A stretch of DNA of 49,809 nucleotides. Source: Nocardiopsis sp. CC223A. Its GTDB lineage: Bacteria > Actinomycetota > Actinomycetes > Streptosporangiales > Streptosporangiaceae. Every line of letters starts with the position of its first letter. The first letter of the stretch is position 1. The notes under the pieces are model-generated. The model was not told the DNA's origin. It searched no databases and saw only the letters and a program-made list of their open reading frames with translations. Where the stretch lies: assembly GCF_030766825.1 (NCBI RefSeq), contig NZ_JASFDV010000051.1:1-49809 (forward strand), read 5' to 3'. The position numbers and the translations under genes are program-made. Shown here in pieces: positions 17,456 through 26,000 of the stretch.

Positions 17456-17772
17456 GAGAGCCGCACGCACCCGCGACCCCGGCCCCGGACCGGAAGGTGG
17501 ACCGCGACCTGCACCTCAAAGGGGGTCGGGTGAGGTGTCCCCGCGGCCTGCGCCGCAGGGGGTGAAGGCCGCGCGTACCCGTCCCGCCCGGCCGCCGGGG
17601 GCGGGGGGCGGGGGGAAGAACCGCCGGCCTCCACCACCCGAAAGGGACACGACCCGTACCCGACTTCCGGCCCTGGCCGCTCGGGGGGCGTCCGAAAAAA
17701 TGGTCTTCGCCACCGGGGCCGGGGTGAGCGGTCCTTCCTCCGGCCCGGGGCGCAGGCCGCGGGAACACTCCG

Positions 17773-18175
17773 GTTCACCCCCCCTGCGGCGGAGGCCGCG
17801 GTTCTTCCTCCCTCAACCCCCCCTGTGGTGACGGAGGGCGGGCACCGCCGGGGTCACCCCGTCTGTGGTCGGGCTTTCAAGCGAGCGTGGAGCGCTCCTC
17901 TGTTTGCAGGCGGACCATTGCCTCCCTTTCCGGGCGGTGCGGGTGTGCACGCTCCACGTGCACCCGGCTCCGGCGATCACACCCCCACCACCCGGGACGT
18001 GCGCCCAACGATGCTCTCCACACTCTGCCGGGCGCCGACTGCGGCCGGGGCCGGGCCCACGCGTAGCGCCCCGTCCGTTTCCAAGCGGCTGAGCTTTTGG
18101 AAACCTTCACCTCTGTCGCGAACCCCCCCTGGGGCCGGGCACCCCACTGGCGTGACACGGCTCGGGCTGAGGCAC
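17773..18175 (-). ncRNA. right core of inverted repeat, candidate structured RNA/DNA element
   Basis: This is a near-identical inverted copy of 17061-17455. The hairpins map to 18077-18104 and 17945-17963, and the complementary partner to 17886-17893. Differences are confined to short windows, including the loop of the first hairpin (CTCAGC here against GGCCAC in the left copy, both read in core orientation). Confidence 0.4.
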
Positions 18176-18177
18176 CG

Positions 18178-18634
18178 GTCGGGTGGGCAACCCCCTGCGG
18201 CGGAGGCCCCGGTTCTCCTTCCGGCTGTGGCCGGGGTTTCCGGTCGGGTGGGTAACTCCCTGGGGCGGAGGCCCCGGTTCTCCTCCCGGCTGTGGCCGGG
18301 GTTTCCGGTCGGGTGGGTAACTCCCTGGGGCGGAGGCCCCGGTTCTCCTTCCGGCTGTGGCCGGGGTTTCCGGTCGGGTGGGTAACCCCCTGGGGCGGAG
18401 GTCCCGGTTCTCCTTCCGGCTGTGGCCGGGGTTTCCGGTCGGGTGGGTAACCCCCTGGGGAGGAGGTCCTGGTTCTCCTCCCGGCTGTGGCCGGGCGCCC
18501 CGGGCGGGTGAACACCCCCCGGGGCCAGGGTCCCGGTTCTCCTCCCGGCTGTGGCCGGGCGTCCCGGGCGGGTGGGTAACCCCCCTGGGGCGGAGGCCCC
18601 GGTTCGCCTTCTGGTTGTGATCGGGAACTCGGGC
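18178..18634 (-). repeat. right array of 65-bp repeats (about 7 units)
   Basis: Seven 64-66-bp units, each beginning GTCGGGTGGGTAA or GGCGGGTG on the plus strand, are the inverse of the left array. The outermost unit decays about 10 bp before the HAD gene stop. Confidence 0.85.
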
Positions 18635-18644
18635 CGGGTGGGGT

Positions 18645-19448
18645 TCAGGCGAGCAGTTCCTCCACGATCCGGCCGACGCCGTCCTCGTGGGCGGGCGGCG
18701 CCGTGCGCAGGCCCAGCGCCGGGTCCAGCAGGGCCGGGTGCCCGCTCGCCATCGCGTACCCGGCACCCGCCCAGGACAGCGCGGGCAGGTCGTTGGGCAT
18801 GTCCCCGAAGGCCACGACCTCCTCCGCGGATACGCCCCAGCGTTCGCACACCATCGCCAGGGTGCTGCCCTTGTCCACACCCGAGGCGCTCATCTCCAGC
18901 AGTCCGTAGCCGCCCGAGTAGGTGACCTCCACCATGGTGCCCACGGCCTGCGCGGCGGTCTCGTGCAGGAGGTGCACCGGGACCCCCTGGGACCGCACCA
19001 GCAGTTTGGTGATGGGCCGGGCCCGTTCCAGCAGGGTGTCGGTGGATCCGACCACCTCGCGCACCCAGTCGCGCGGCACCCAGGGCTCCAGGTCGTAGTC
19101 GGCGTCGTGGTAGAAGTCCGTTCCCGTCTCCACACCGAAACCCACCCCGGGCAGGGCACCGCGCAGCTCGCCGATGACCGTTCCGGCGGTGGCGGTGTCC
19201 AGCGCCCGGATGAAGGGGTCGGCCCCGGGCAGCTGGGCCACCGCGCCGTTGCCGCACAGCACCGCCGAGCAGGTGAACAGGGAGGCGATGTGGTGGGTGG
19301 TGCGCGGCGGGCGCGCGGTGGACAGGACCAGCTTCACGCCGGCGGCCACGGCCGCGGTCAGGGCCCGGCGGTTGCGTTCGGAGACACGGCCGTCGAGACC
19401 GAGGAGGGTGCCGTCGAGATCGGTCGCGATGACCCGGGGAAAGACCAT
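18645..19448 (-). CDS. HAD-superfamily Cof-type phosphatase
   Basis: The 267-residue cytoplasmic hydrolase is of HAD subfamily IIB. Motif I is DLDGTLLGLDG (nucleophile Asp10 and Asp12), motif II is in VLSTARPP, a C2B cap lies at about 80-190, and motif IV is VAFGDMPNDLPAL preceded by DKGSTL. Such enzymes dephosphorylate sugar phosphates or flavin precursors; the substrate cannot be assigned. It starts 43 bp after the STM4011 gene and may be the last gene of that transcript. The start codon ATG 19448 has no evident Shine-Dalgarno. The inverted-repeat locus follows the stop. Confidence 0.88.
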   Translation of the reverse strand: MVFPRVIATDLDGTLLGLDGRVSERNRRALTAAVAAGVKLVLSTARPPRTTHHIASLFTCSAVLCGNGAVAQLPGADPFIRALDTATAGTVIGELRGALPGVGFGVETGTDFYHDADYDLEPWVPRDWVREVVGSTDTLLERARPITKLLVRSQGVPVHLLHETAAQAVGTMVEVTYSGGYGLLEMSASGVDKGSTLAMVCERWGVSAEEVVAFGDMPNDLPALSWAGAGYAMASGHPALLDPALGLRTAPPAHEDGVGRIVEELLA

Positions 19449-19491
19449 GTATCGGATTATGTCGGCCTTCGGTGGCGCTCCGAAAGCGGAT

Positions 19492-20388
19492 TCACGTCCG
19501 GACGGTGAGCGTCAGGTGCGGCCGCACCGCCGGGATGCGCTCCACCACGCCGCCGCGGAACACGTCGTAGAGGTCGAGCGACTCCAGGTGCACGTACCCG
19601 ATGTGGCAGTCGCAACTGGTGAGCGGGCAGCCGCTGCGGCCCAGCCGCTCCCGGAACGACCCGTCGTAGAGGTTGCCCATCGGGGTGTCCACGAAGTGGC
19701 AGCGCCGCACGTTCCCGTCGCCGTCCACGGACAGCACGCTGTCACCCGTCCGGCAGGGCAGGCCCCGGCTGGCGTGCGGATGGCGGCTGTAGTGGAAGTG
19801 CGGGTCGAGCGCCTGCCAGTCGGCGGCCTCGGCGTCGGTGTAGGTCCGCCCCTCGGCGGCGTTCACCCACAGGTACACGTCCTCGGGCAGGTCGGCGCGC
19901 ATGCGCCGAGCCGCTGTGAGGTGCTCGGGCTCGCCTACGACGCCCACACTGAACCGCACCCCCAGCTCCACCAGGCGCCGGGCCTTGGCCGCGAAGCGTT
20001 CGTGGGAGACCTGGCCCGGGTGGTAGGTGGTCCACAAGGCCACCGAGGAGAGGTCGCAGTCGGCCAGCCATTCGAGCCGACCGCTCAGGTTGGTCTGGAT
20101 GGCCACCCGTTCCACGTGCTCCAGGGCGCTCAGCCGGACCAGCGCCCGGCGGTACCAGGACCGCACCAGCCCCTCGCCCCACGGGGTGAACAGCACCGAG
20201 ACCCGGGTGTCGGTGCGGTCCACCCAGTCCTCGAACCGCTCCAGGGCGGCCCGGTCGGCGCGCAGCGTCTCCGGGGTGTCGCGGCGCTTGGCGAACGGGC
20301 AGTACGGGCAGTCGTAGTCGCAGCTGGCGAGCGGCCCCCGGTACAGCAGGGTCAGGTGCGGCGGCAGCGGCCGCGCGGGCGCCGCCAT
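19492..20388 (-). CDS. STM4011 family radical SAM protein
   Basis: The 298-residue protein carries the radical SAM cluster motif C-x3-C-x2-C at Cys23, Cys27 and Cys30 (SCDYDCPYC). A late cysteine-rich segment (RRCHFVDT ... GCPLTSCDCHIG, about 240-270) resembles an auxiliary-cluster region. It belongs to the uncharacterised STM4011 family named after a Salmonella gene and should bind [4Fe-4S] and SAM to perform radical chemistry on an unknown substrate. It overlaps the STM4012 gene by one base (TGATG) and ends the conserved five-gene cassette. Confidence 0.88.
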   Translation of the reverse strand: MAAPARPLPPHLTLLYRGPLASCDYDCPYCPFAKRRDTPETLRADRAALERFEDWVDRTDTRVSVLFTPWGEGLVRSWYRRALVRLSALEHVERVAIQTNLSGRLEWLADCDLSSVALWTTYHPGQVSHERFAAKARRLVELGVRFSVGVVGEPEHLTAARRMRADLPEDVYLWVNAAEGRTYTDAEAADWQALDPHFHYSRHPHASRGLPCRTGDSVLSVDGDGNVRRCHFVDTPMGNLYDGSFRERLGRSGCPLTSCDCHIGYVHLESLDLYDVFRGGVVERIPAVRPHLTLTVRT

Positions 20389-21722
20389 CAGCGGGCCTCG
20401 TACTCGGCCATGAGCGCGTTCACCCGGTCGGAGAAGAACAGCGGCCCGACGGCGTCGGAGTGCGCGAGGCCCTCCTCGGTGAGCACCGTGTCCTCGGCGA
20501 GCCAGCCGCGCCGGTCCAGGGCGGCGAACAGGTCCGGGAAGTCCTCCCGCGGGTGGGAGCCGAACCGGGAGGCGTAGTCGGCGGCGTCCATGCCCTCGGC
20601 GCGCAGCAGGGACTGGAGCAGGTGGCGGCGGCGCCGCTCGTCGTCGTCCAGCAGGAAGCCCACCTCGGCGTGGGCGAAGTCGGCGGCGTCGCGGTCGATG
20701 TAGTCGGCGATGATCGACCGCACCCGTCCCACCCCCACGGCGTAGTCGAAGGAGTAGTGCGCGGTGGTGGTGTAGGAACGGGCGCCGCAGCCCAGGCCCA
20801 CCATGCCGTCGGTCTGGCAGCAGTATTCGGGGCCCTGGGCCTCGGGGGCGTCGGCGCGTCTGAACATGCGCATCGATACCTGTTCGTAGCCGCGTTCGCG
20901 CAGGTGGTCGCGGCCCTGCCGGTACAGGCCCAGCCGGTGGTCGTCCCAGGAGCGGCCGCGGCGGCCCAGCCCGGTGAGCGGGCGCACGTACAGCGGGTAC
21001 AGGTAGACCTCCTCCGGTGCGTGCTCCAGTGCCGTGTCCAGGGAGTAGGCCCAGGTGCGCTCGTCCTGGCGGTCGATCCCGTAGATGAGGTCCACGTTGA
21101 GGTCGGCGGTGGTGTGCGCGCGGATCAGCTCCAGCGCCCGGTCGACCTCGGCGCGCTTCTGCGGCCGTCCGGCGGCGTGCGCCTCGGAGTCGATGAAGCT
21201 CTGCACGCCCATGCTGATCCGGGTGACCCCGCGTTCCCGGAGCACCGCGAGGCGGTCGGCGGTGGCGGTGGCGGGGGAGGTCTCCACCGACATCGGGACG
21301 GCCGTGAGGTCCACCCCGAAGGCCGACTCCAGCACGTCGTACACCCGGGCCAGCTCGTCGGCCTCCAGGTAGGTGGGGGTGCCCCCGCCCAGGGCGGCGC
21401 GGGCGAACCCGGTGCCGTCGGGCAGGGTGGCGGCCACCGTCCGGGCCTGGCGCTCGAACGCGTCGAGGTAGGCGGCGACCTGCTCGGCGGGCGGGGTGGA
21501 GCGGGTGAACAGGTTGCAGAACCCGCAGCGCATCTCGCAGAACGGGATGTGCAGGTACAGAGAGAGCGCCCGCACGTCCTCGTCCCGCCACAGGTCGGCC
21601 AGCAGGGGGCGCTCGGCGAACGGGCGGTAGGCGCTCTTGTGCGGGTAGGCGTACACGTAGGAGCGGTACGGGGAGTCGGCGGCCACGGGTTCGGTGGCCG
21701 GGACCAGGGGCAGGGCCGTCAC
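20388..21722 (-). CDS. STM4012 family radical SAM protein (HemN-like)
   Basis: The 444-residue protein has radical SAM Cys62, Cys66 and Cys69 (CEMRCGFC) preceded by LYLHIPF. It also shows GGGTPTYL and a HemN-like downstream half (SMGVQSF, LIYGIDRQ, GLGCGARSY). The similarity to coproporphyrinogen dehydrogenase/HemW is at fold level; haem synthesis is not implied by the context. The start is GTG 21722, overlapping the STM4013 stop as GTGA. It is the second radical SAM enzyme of the cassette, which probably acts on the same substrate as STM4011. Confidence 0.88.
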   Translation of the reverse strand: MTALPLVPATEPVAADSPYRSYVYAYPHKSAYRPFAERPLLADLWRDEDVRALSLYLHIPFCEMRCGFCNLFTRSTPPAEQVAAYLDAFERQARTVAATLPDGTGFARAALGGGTPTYLEADELARVYDVLESAFGVDLTAVPMSVETSPATATADRLAVLRERGVTRISMGVQSFIDSEAHAAGRPQKRAEVDRALELIRAHTTADLNVDLIYGIDRQDERTWAYSLDTALEHAPEEVYLYPLYVRPLTGLGRRGRSWDDHRLGLYRQGRDHLRERGYEQVSMRMFRRADAPEAQGPEYCCQTDGMVGLGCGARSYTTTAHYSFDYAVGVGRVRSIIADYIDRDAADFAHAEVGFLLDDDERRRRHLLQSLLRAEGMDAADYASRFGSHPREDFPDLFAALDRRGWLAEDTVLTEEGLAHSDAVGPLFFSDRVNALMAEYEAR

Positions 21723-22576
21723 GCGGTCGCCTCCTCGGGTTCGGTGGTGGGTGCGGTGTATCCGCGCGGCAGGAAGAAGTGGGCGTAGGGCACCGTCCAC
21801 ACGACCTCGTGGCCGATCCGGTGCCCGACGTGGCCGTCCTCGCCGTAGGCGGTGCCGTGGTCGGAGCACACGATCGCGAAGCAGGGCCGGTGCGCGGCCA
21901 TCGCCTCCAGCAGCGGCGGCAGGTGCCGGTCGACGTACTCCAGGGCGGCGGCGTGGCTCTCCCGGGTGTCCCCGGACTCCCGGGTCGCCCCGGGCAGGTG
22001 GAACCAGTTGGGCTGGTGCAGGGCGGCCGCGTTGAGCAGCAGGAACAGCGGCTGCTCGGTGGAGCGGGCGATCTCGACGGCCCGCGCCGCCTGGTTCTCG
22101 AAGGAGTGCGGGTCGGCGACGCCGAACGACTCCTCCCAGTGGCTCTCCTGGAACATGTCCGGGATGACCGAGCCCACCGCCGACCTGCGGTTGAAGAACC
22201 CGGTGCCGCCCACACAGGCCGTGCGGTACCCGGCGGCCGCCAGCCCGGAGGCCAGGTCGGGGGTGTCGAACGTCCACGTGCGCGGGGCGGTGGACACGCT
22301 CCCGGGGAACGCGGCGGCGAACAGCCGCGGGTGGGGTCCCGGCGCGGCGGGAGTCGGCAGGAACCCGGCGAGCATCGCCAGGTGCGAGGCGTAGGTGAAG
22401 CTGCCCGGGGCGTGCCGCTCCTCCCAGCGCCCGCCCGGCAGCAGCCGGGCCAGGTTGGGGGTGCGCCCGGCCGCGGCCAGCTCGGCGGCGACGTCGTAGC
22501 GCAGGGTGTCCAGGGTGAGCAGCAGGATGTCGTGCGTGCCCACCACGGTGTTCATGTCGGGAAGGGTGGTGTCCAT
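21719..22576 (-). CDS. STM4013 family alkaline-phosphatase-fold hydrolase
   Basis: The 285-residue protein has a sulfatase/alkaline-phosphatase superfamily layout. An N-terminal metal-binding strand is DILLLTLDTLRYD and a nucleophile region is GSFTYASHLAMLAG (Thr or Ser rather than the Cys of formylglycine sulfatases). The C-terminal metal ligands are in CSDHGTAYGEDGHVGH. No signal peptide is seen, so it is probably cytoplasmic and acts on a phosphate, phosphonate or sulfate ester made within this pathway (inference). The start is ATG 22576, with GGA at 7-bp spacing. It is 8 bp downstream of the STM4014 stop. Confidence 0.85.
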   Translation of the reverse strand: MDTTLPDMNTVVGTHDILLLTLDTLRYDVAAELAAAGRTPNLARLLPGGRWEERHAPGSFTYASHLAMLAGFLPTPAAPGPHPRLFAAAFPGSVSTAPRTWTFDTPDLASGLAAAGYRTACVGGTGFFNRRSAVGSVIPDMFQESHWEESFGVADPHSFENQAARAVEIARSTEQPLFLLLNAAALHQPNWFHLPGATRESGDTRESHAAALEYVDRHLPPLLEAMAAHRPCFAIVCSDHGTAYGEDGHVGHRIGHEVVWTVPYAHFFLPRGYTAPTTEPEEATA

Positions 22577-22584
22577 GGTGTCCT

Positions 22585-23706
22585 TCAGGATGCCCGGCCG
22601 ACCGGAGCGGACGGGACGGGGTGGCGGCCGGTGTCCAGGGCGTGCAGCTGTTCGGCGTAGGTGTCGCGGCCCTCGTGCAGCACCCCGGGGATGAGGTCGC
22701 CGAACGCGTTGACCTCGCACACCGCGAACGACCGCCAGCCGGGGGCGGCCATCAGGTCCACCCCGGCGTGCAGGGTGTCGAAGCACCCGGCGGCGGCCTC
22801 GGCCACGGCCATCGCCGCGTCCCAGGCGGCCGGGCCGACCTCGGCCTTCAGCGCCTCCAGGTCGCCGCGGGCGTTGCCCAGGTGCAGGTTGGTCATGGGC
22901 GAGGCGGAGGAGCGCACCACCACGTGGTGCGCCTTCCCGGCGGTGACCACGACCCGCAGGTCGATGGTCTTCCCGGCGAACCCGGCCTTGGGCACCCAGC
23001 GCTCCACGTGCAGGCCGTCCGGGGCCAGGGCGTCCACCACGGCGGCGACGTCCTCCTCCCGGGTGTAGGTGCACGGTTTCAGGCTGTTGAACAGGGCGGG
23101 ACGGCCGTCCCCGCCCCGGGTCAGGTGCGCGGAGGTGACGGCGCGGATGCGGCCCCCCGGGGCGGTGGCCAGGGCGATCACCCCGGAGGCCGAGGAGCCG
23201 TGCGCGGGCTTGACGAACACCCGGTACCAGCGGTGCCGCTCCATGGCGGCGCGCAGCTCCCGGTAGCCCCGGACCGGGGTCTTCGGGGCGGGCGGCACCG
23301 GGACCCCGGCGGCCTCCAGACGGGCGTGGCAGCGGCGCTTGTCGCACATGACGACCAGGTCGTCCACGTCCTGGAGCAGGTACGCGCCGGGGGCCGCGGC
23401 GACCGCGTCGGCGAGGCGGGCCAGGGCGGCGCGGAACCCGGCGTGGTGGTCGCCGGTGCCCTCGGCCCGGTAGAGGTCGGGGTCGCGGTCCCAGCCGCGC
23501 AGCAGGCGTTCGGTGGGGACGTCGCCGCCGGGGGAGTCCACCCGGACCAGGGCGCCGGCCGGGACCTCCACGGGCCCCGACGCCAGGTCGTGCCAGGGCA
23601 GGACGGTGGGCTCGGGCCACCCGGAGGCCGCGGCGGCGGCCCGGAACAGCTCCAGGCGCCGGTTCCCGGGGACGCCGACCACCACGAGGGGCCGGGCCCG
23701 GATCAT
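22585..23706 (-). CDS. STM4014 family ATP-grasp protein
   Basis: The 373-residue protein has ATP-grasp hallmarks: the ATP-lid strand FVKPAHGSSASGVIAL, DLRVVV, and the Mg-binding E-x-N segment CEVNAFGD near residue 335. The N-terminal 110 residues form a pre-ATP-grasp domain. ATP-grasp enzymes activate carboxylates as acyl phosphates and join them to amines or thiols; here the acceptor is unknown. The ATG overlaps the STM4015 stop as ATGA, so STM4015 and the ligase are translationally coupled. The longer upstream frame is shadow. Confidence 0.88.
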   Translation of the reverse strand: MIRARPLVVVGVPGNRRLELFRAAAAASGWPEPTVLPWHDLASGPVEVPAGALVRVDSPGGDVPTERLLRGWDRDPDLYRAEGTGDHHAGFRAALARLADAVAAAPGAYLLQDVDDLVVMCDKRRCHARLEAAGVPVPPAPKTPVRGYRELRAAMERHRWYRVFVKPAHGSSASGVIALATAPGGRIRAVTSAHLTRGGDGRPALFNSLKPCTYTREEDVAAVVDALAPDGLHVERWVPKAGFAGKTIDLRVVVTAGKAHHVVVRSSASPMTNLHLGNARGDLEALKAEVGPAAWDAAMAVAEAAAGCFDTLHAGVDLMAAPGWRSFAVCEVNAFGDLIPGVLHEGRDTYAEQLHALDTGRHPVPSAPVGRAS

Positions 23707-24698
23707 TCGGCCACCGCCGTGTAGTAGTAGAACTCGGTCGGGTCGTCGTGGTCGTCCACCTCGGGCTCCTGGGGCGCGGACAGGTCGACGTCCACCCGGG
23801 GGAGGGCGGCGCGGATGCCCGCCTGCACCTCCTCGGAGAGGAAGTGGTGGTGCAGGTCGAGCCGCTCCAGGTGCGCGAACGCGGAGGCGTGCCGGATGAC
23901 GGCGCGCCCGCCCCGGTCCGTCAGGTCGCCCAGCGACAGGTCCAGGGAACCCGCCCCGGCGACGACCGGGGCCTCCGCCAGCACCGGGATCCATGCGTCC
24001 AGGCCTTGGGAGTTGCGCAGGCCCAGGTGCTCCAGATCGGGGAACGCCTCCCCGGTGAGCAGGGGTTCCAGGGCCTTCGGAGTCACCCCGCCGTACTCCG
24101 TGGAGCCCGTCCACAGCTCCAGCCGCCGCAGCGCGGGCAGGCCGGAGGCGCACACCTCTTCGGCGACCTCCGCCGTCAGCCCCGCGCTCTGCACGGTCAG
24201 CTCCGCCAACCTCGTGTGCTCGCGGATGCACAGTCCGCCGGTGGTGCTCCCACCGCGCACCGTCAGTTGCCGCAGCTCCGGGAGCGCGGCCACCAGCGGC
24301 CCCAGGTCCTCCCAGACGATCCAGGACATCTCGTTCTCGCTCCGGAGGATGTCCCCGAAGAACAGGGACCGCAGCCCCGACCACCGGTGTGCGGCCTCGG
24401 CCAGGGTGAACACCAGGTCCTCGACCGGCCAGTCGAGGCCCCCGTCCTCGCCGGGGAAGTTCCCGACGACCAGCGCGGACACCGCGGCCGGGTCCACCTC
24501 CGAGCAGAACCGCCCGACATAGGAGACGACGCCCTCCCAGGGCAGGCCCCGGTCGACGTTCGCGCGCAGTCTCCAGGCCACCGCGCCCGGAGCGGGCAGG
24601 CGGTCCGGGGGCTCCAGTTCGGCGCGGGGGAACTCCACGACGGGCAGGCCGCCGAACCCGGTCAGCAGTGCTTCGTTCGGCGGTAGGGGATCGCACAT
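23703..24698 (-). CDS. STM4015 family LRR-like protein
   Basis: The 331-residue protein has an N-terminal GFGGLPVVEF segment and leucine-rich-repeat-like strands through the middle (LRSLFFGDI, LRQLTVRGG, LAELTVQS, LRRLELWTG, LEHLGLRNS, LDLSLGDL, LERLDLHHHF). A short acidic linker leads to the C-terminal tail YYYTAVAE. It is directly coupled to the ATP-grasp gene. ATG 24698 is preferred, since AAGGAG sits 11 bp upstream; the GTG at 24710 would lie on top of that site. Function is unknown; the LRR-like surface suggests protein binding. Confidence 0.85.
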   Translation of the reverse strand: MCDPLPPNEALLTGFGGLPVVEFPRAELEPPDRLPAPGAVAWRLRANVDRGLPWEGVVSYVGRFCSEVDPAAVSALVVGNFPGEDGGLDWPVEDLVFTLAEAAHRWSGLRSLFFGDILRSENEMSWIVWEDLGPLVAALPELRQLTVRGGSTTGGLCIREHTRLAELTVQSAGLTAEVAEEVCASGLPALRRLELWTGSTEYGGVTPKALEPLLTGEAFPDLEHLGLRNSQGLDAWIPVLAEAPVVAGAGSLDLSLGDLTDRGGRAVIRHASAFAHLERLDLHHHFLSEEVQAGIRAALPRVDVDLSAPQEPEVDDHDDPTEFYYYTAVAE

Positions 24699-24716
24699 GG
24701 GGGTGCGCACTCCTTC

Positions 24717-24860
24717 CTATTCGAGGACGGCCGTGTACCGCTGGGGGGTGCCCCCCACCGCGCGGGCTCGCGCCGACCGGACAGGTCCGGCGTCGAACGC
24801 GGGTCCGCGAACTCCACGACGGGCGGGCCGCCGAACCCGGTGACCCGGTTCAGGTGCGAC
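24717..24860 (-). pseudogene. collapsed STM4015 paralogue (both ends kept, middle lost)
   Basis: One minus-strand frame reads GFGGPPVVEF, nearly the same as the STM4015 N-terminus, with matching DNA at 24807-24850 against 24627-24665. A second frame reads QRYTAVLE followed by TAG at 24717-24719, nearly the same as the STM4015 C-terminus (YTAVAE). Only about 100 bases separate them, so roughly 900 bp have been deleted and the frame shifted. Confidence 0.75.
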
Positions 24861-24865
24861 CCCGG

Positions 24866-25885
24866 TCACTCCGTCACCGCCGGGTAGCGCCACTCCCCGT
24901 CCTGCTTCTGCCGGTCGCCGACGCCGATCTCCACGCCCGCCTCGGCGAAGGCGCCGCGGACCCGGTCCTCCATCTCCTCGGACATGAAGTGGTGGTGCAG
25001 GTCGAGGCGGCGCAGCCCGCGGAAACCGGGGGCGTCGAGAAGGACCTGCGCCCCTTCGTCGGTGAGGGTGCCCATCGACAGGTCCAGGGTGCGGATCCGC
25101 CGCACCACGGGGGCGTCGGCCAGGGCGCGCACCCACAGGTCGGTGTCCTCGGCGTTGCGCAGGCCCAGCCGGTTCAGCTTCGGGAACGCCTCGCCCGACA
25201 GGGTGCGGGCCAGGTCGGCCGGGGCGGTGTCGCCGCGGTAGTCGTCGACGCCCAGCCACAGCTCCAGCTCCTCCAGCGCGGGCAACTCGGCGGCGTCGAT
25301 GCCCCGGGCGATCCCGGCGGGCAGACCGCCGCTCTCCACGGTGAGGGAGCGCAGCGCGTCGTGCCGCCCGATGTCCAGGCCCAGCCGGCTCTTCTCGTGC
25401 ATGTAGGGGTCGCCGGTGCCGCGCACCGCGAACTCGGTGAGCCCCGGCAGGGCGGCCAGCACCGGGGCCAGGTCGGGCTGGTGGATCCAGGAGATCTCCT
25501 GTTCCTCGGCGATGATGTCCCCGATGAACAGGGACTTCAGGCCGGTGAACGCCGCGGCGTGCTCCACGAGGGCGTCGCGGGCCGGCGTGCCGGGCTCCTG
25601 TGCCTCCGAGGAGTCCGCGGGGCCGATCACCATGGCCCGGACCTCGGTGGTCTCCGCCGCCTCCACGAAGGAGGCGAAGTACTCCCGGAAGTCCTCCTCC
25701 GGCTCGTAGCTGTCGACCCCCAGCCGCCAGGCGTAGTCGCGCACGGTGCGCAGCGCGGCGAGCTGCGCCAGGGCGTCGGGGGCCGGACGGCGGTCGTACC
25801 GCTCCGTCGGCGAGGCCATCCCCGCGGGGGATACGTACTCGAACACCGGCAGTCCGCCGAATTCGCTGAGGTGGTCGCCGATCAT
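24866..25885 (-). CDS. STM4015 family LRR-like protein, paralogue A
   Basis: This 339-residue paralogue of the cassette STM4015 protein has N-terminal EFGGLPVFEYVSPAGM and LRR-like repeats (LKSLFIGDI, LRSLTVESGG, LEELELWLG, LNRLGLRNAE, IRTLDLSMGTL, LRRLDLHHHFMSEEM). The VEIGVGDR strand and a short linker end in the tail WRYPAVTE. The ATG at 25885 has a clear AGGAGA 6 bp upstream. It lies upstream of the core cassette on the same strand and is separated from it only by the collapsed paralogue. Function is unknown. Confidence 0.85.
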   Translation of the reverse strand: MIGDHLSEFGGLPVFEYVSPAGMASPTERYDRRPAPDALAQLAALRTVRDYAWRLGVDSYEPEEDFREYFASFVEAAETTEVRAMVIGPADSSEAQEPGTPARDALVEHAAAFTGLKSLFIGDIIAEEQEISWIHQPDLAPVLAALPGLTEFAVRGTGDPYMHEKSRLGLDIGRHDALRSLTVESGGLPAGIARGIDAAELPALEELELWLGVDDYRGDTAPADLARTLSGEAFPKLNRLGLRNAEDTDLWVRALADAPVVRRIRTLDLSMGTLTDEGAQVLLDAPGFRGLRRLDLHHHFMSEEMEDRVRGAFAEAGVEIGVGDRQKQDGEWRYPAVTE

Positions 25886-26000
25886 GGATGCTCTCCTGGT
25901 GCGGGTGGGGCGGACGGGTCATGTCTAGCACTCCGTGGGGACGGACCGGTGCTCGGCCGTTCGGAGGCGGCCGAGCAGAGCAGCCATGGCGCCCCGTCCG

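Larger units (their letters stand above)
16755..18640. repeat. ~1.9-kb inverted-repeat locus between convergent genes
   Basis: The whole space between gdx and the HAD gene is a two-armed palindrome. From outside to centre each arm has 65-bp repeats, a core of about 400 bp (17061-17455 and 17773-18175), then a central spacer of about 317 bp with diverged relatives of the repeat. Paired positions in the core sum to 35,236 at 17132, 17273, 17343 and 17401, so the arms are in register there with no net indels. No protein family can be read in any frame; the many open frames reflect GC bias. Confidence 0.9.

Noticed and set aside
16760..18634. 65-bp repeats as a CRISPR array
   Set aside because: The units abut with no unique spacers and there are no cas genes in the window.
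17170..19257. Long open frames across the inverted-repeat locus
   Set aside because: The frames pass through 65-bp repeats, whose length is not a multiple of three, so the same DNA would be read in all frames. The peptides are repetitive and match no family.
20388..21722. HemN/HemW role for the STM4012 protein
   Set aside because: The fold is similar, but the STM4011-STM4015 context and the C-terminal half point to the separate uncharacterised family.
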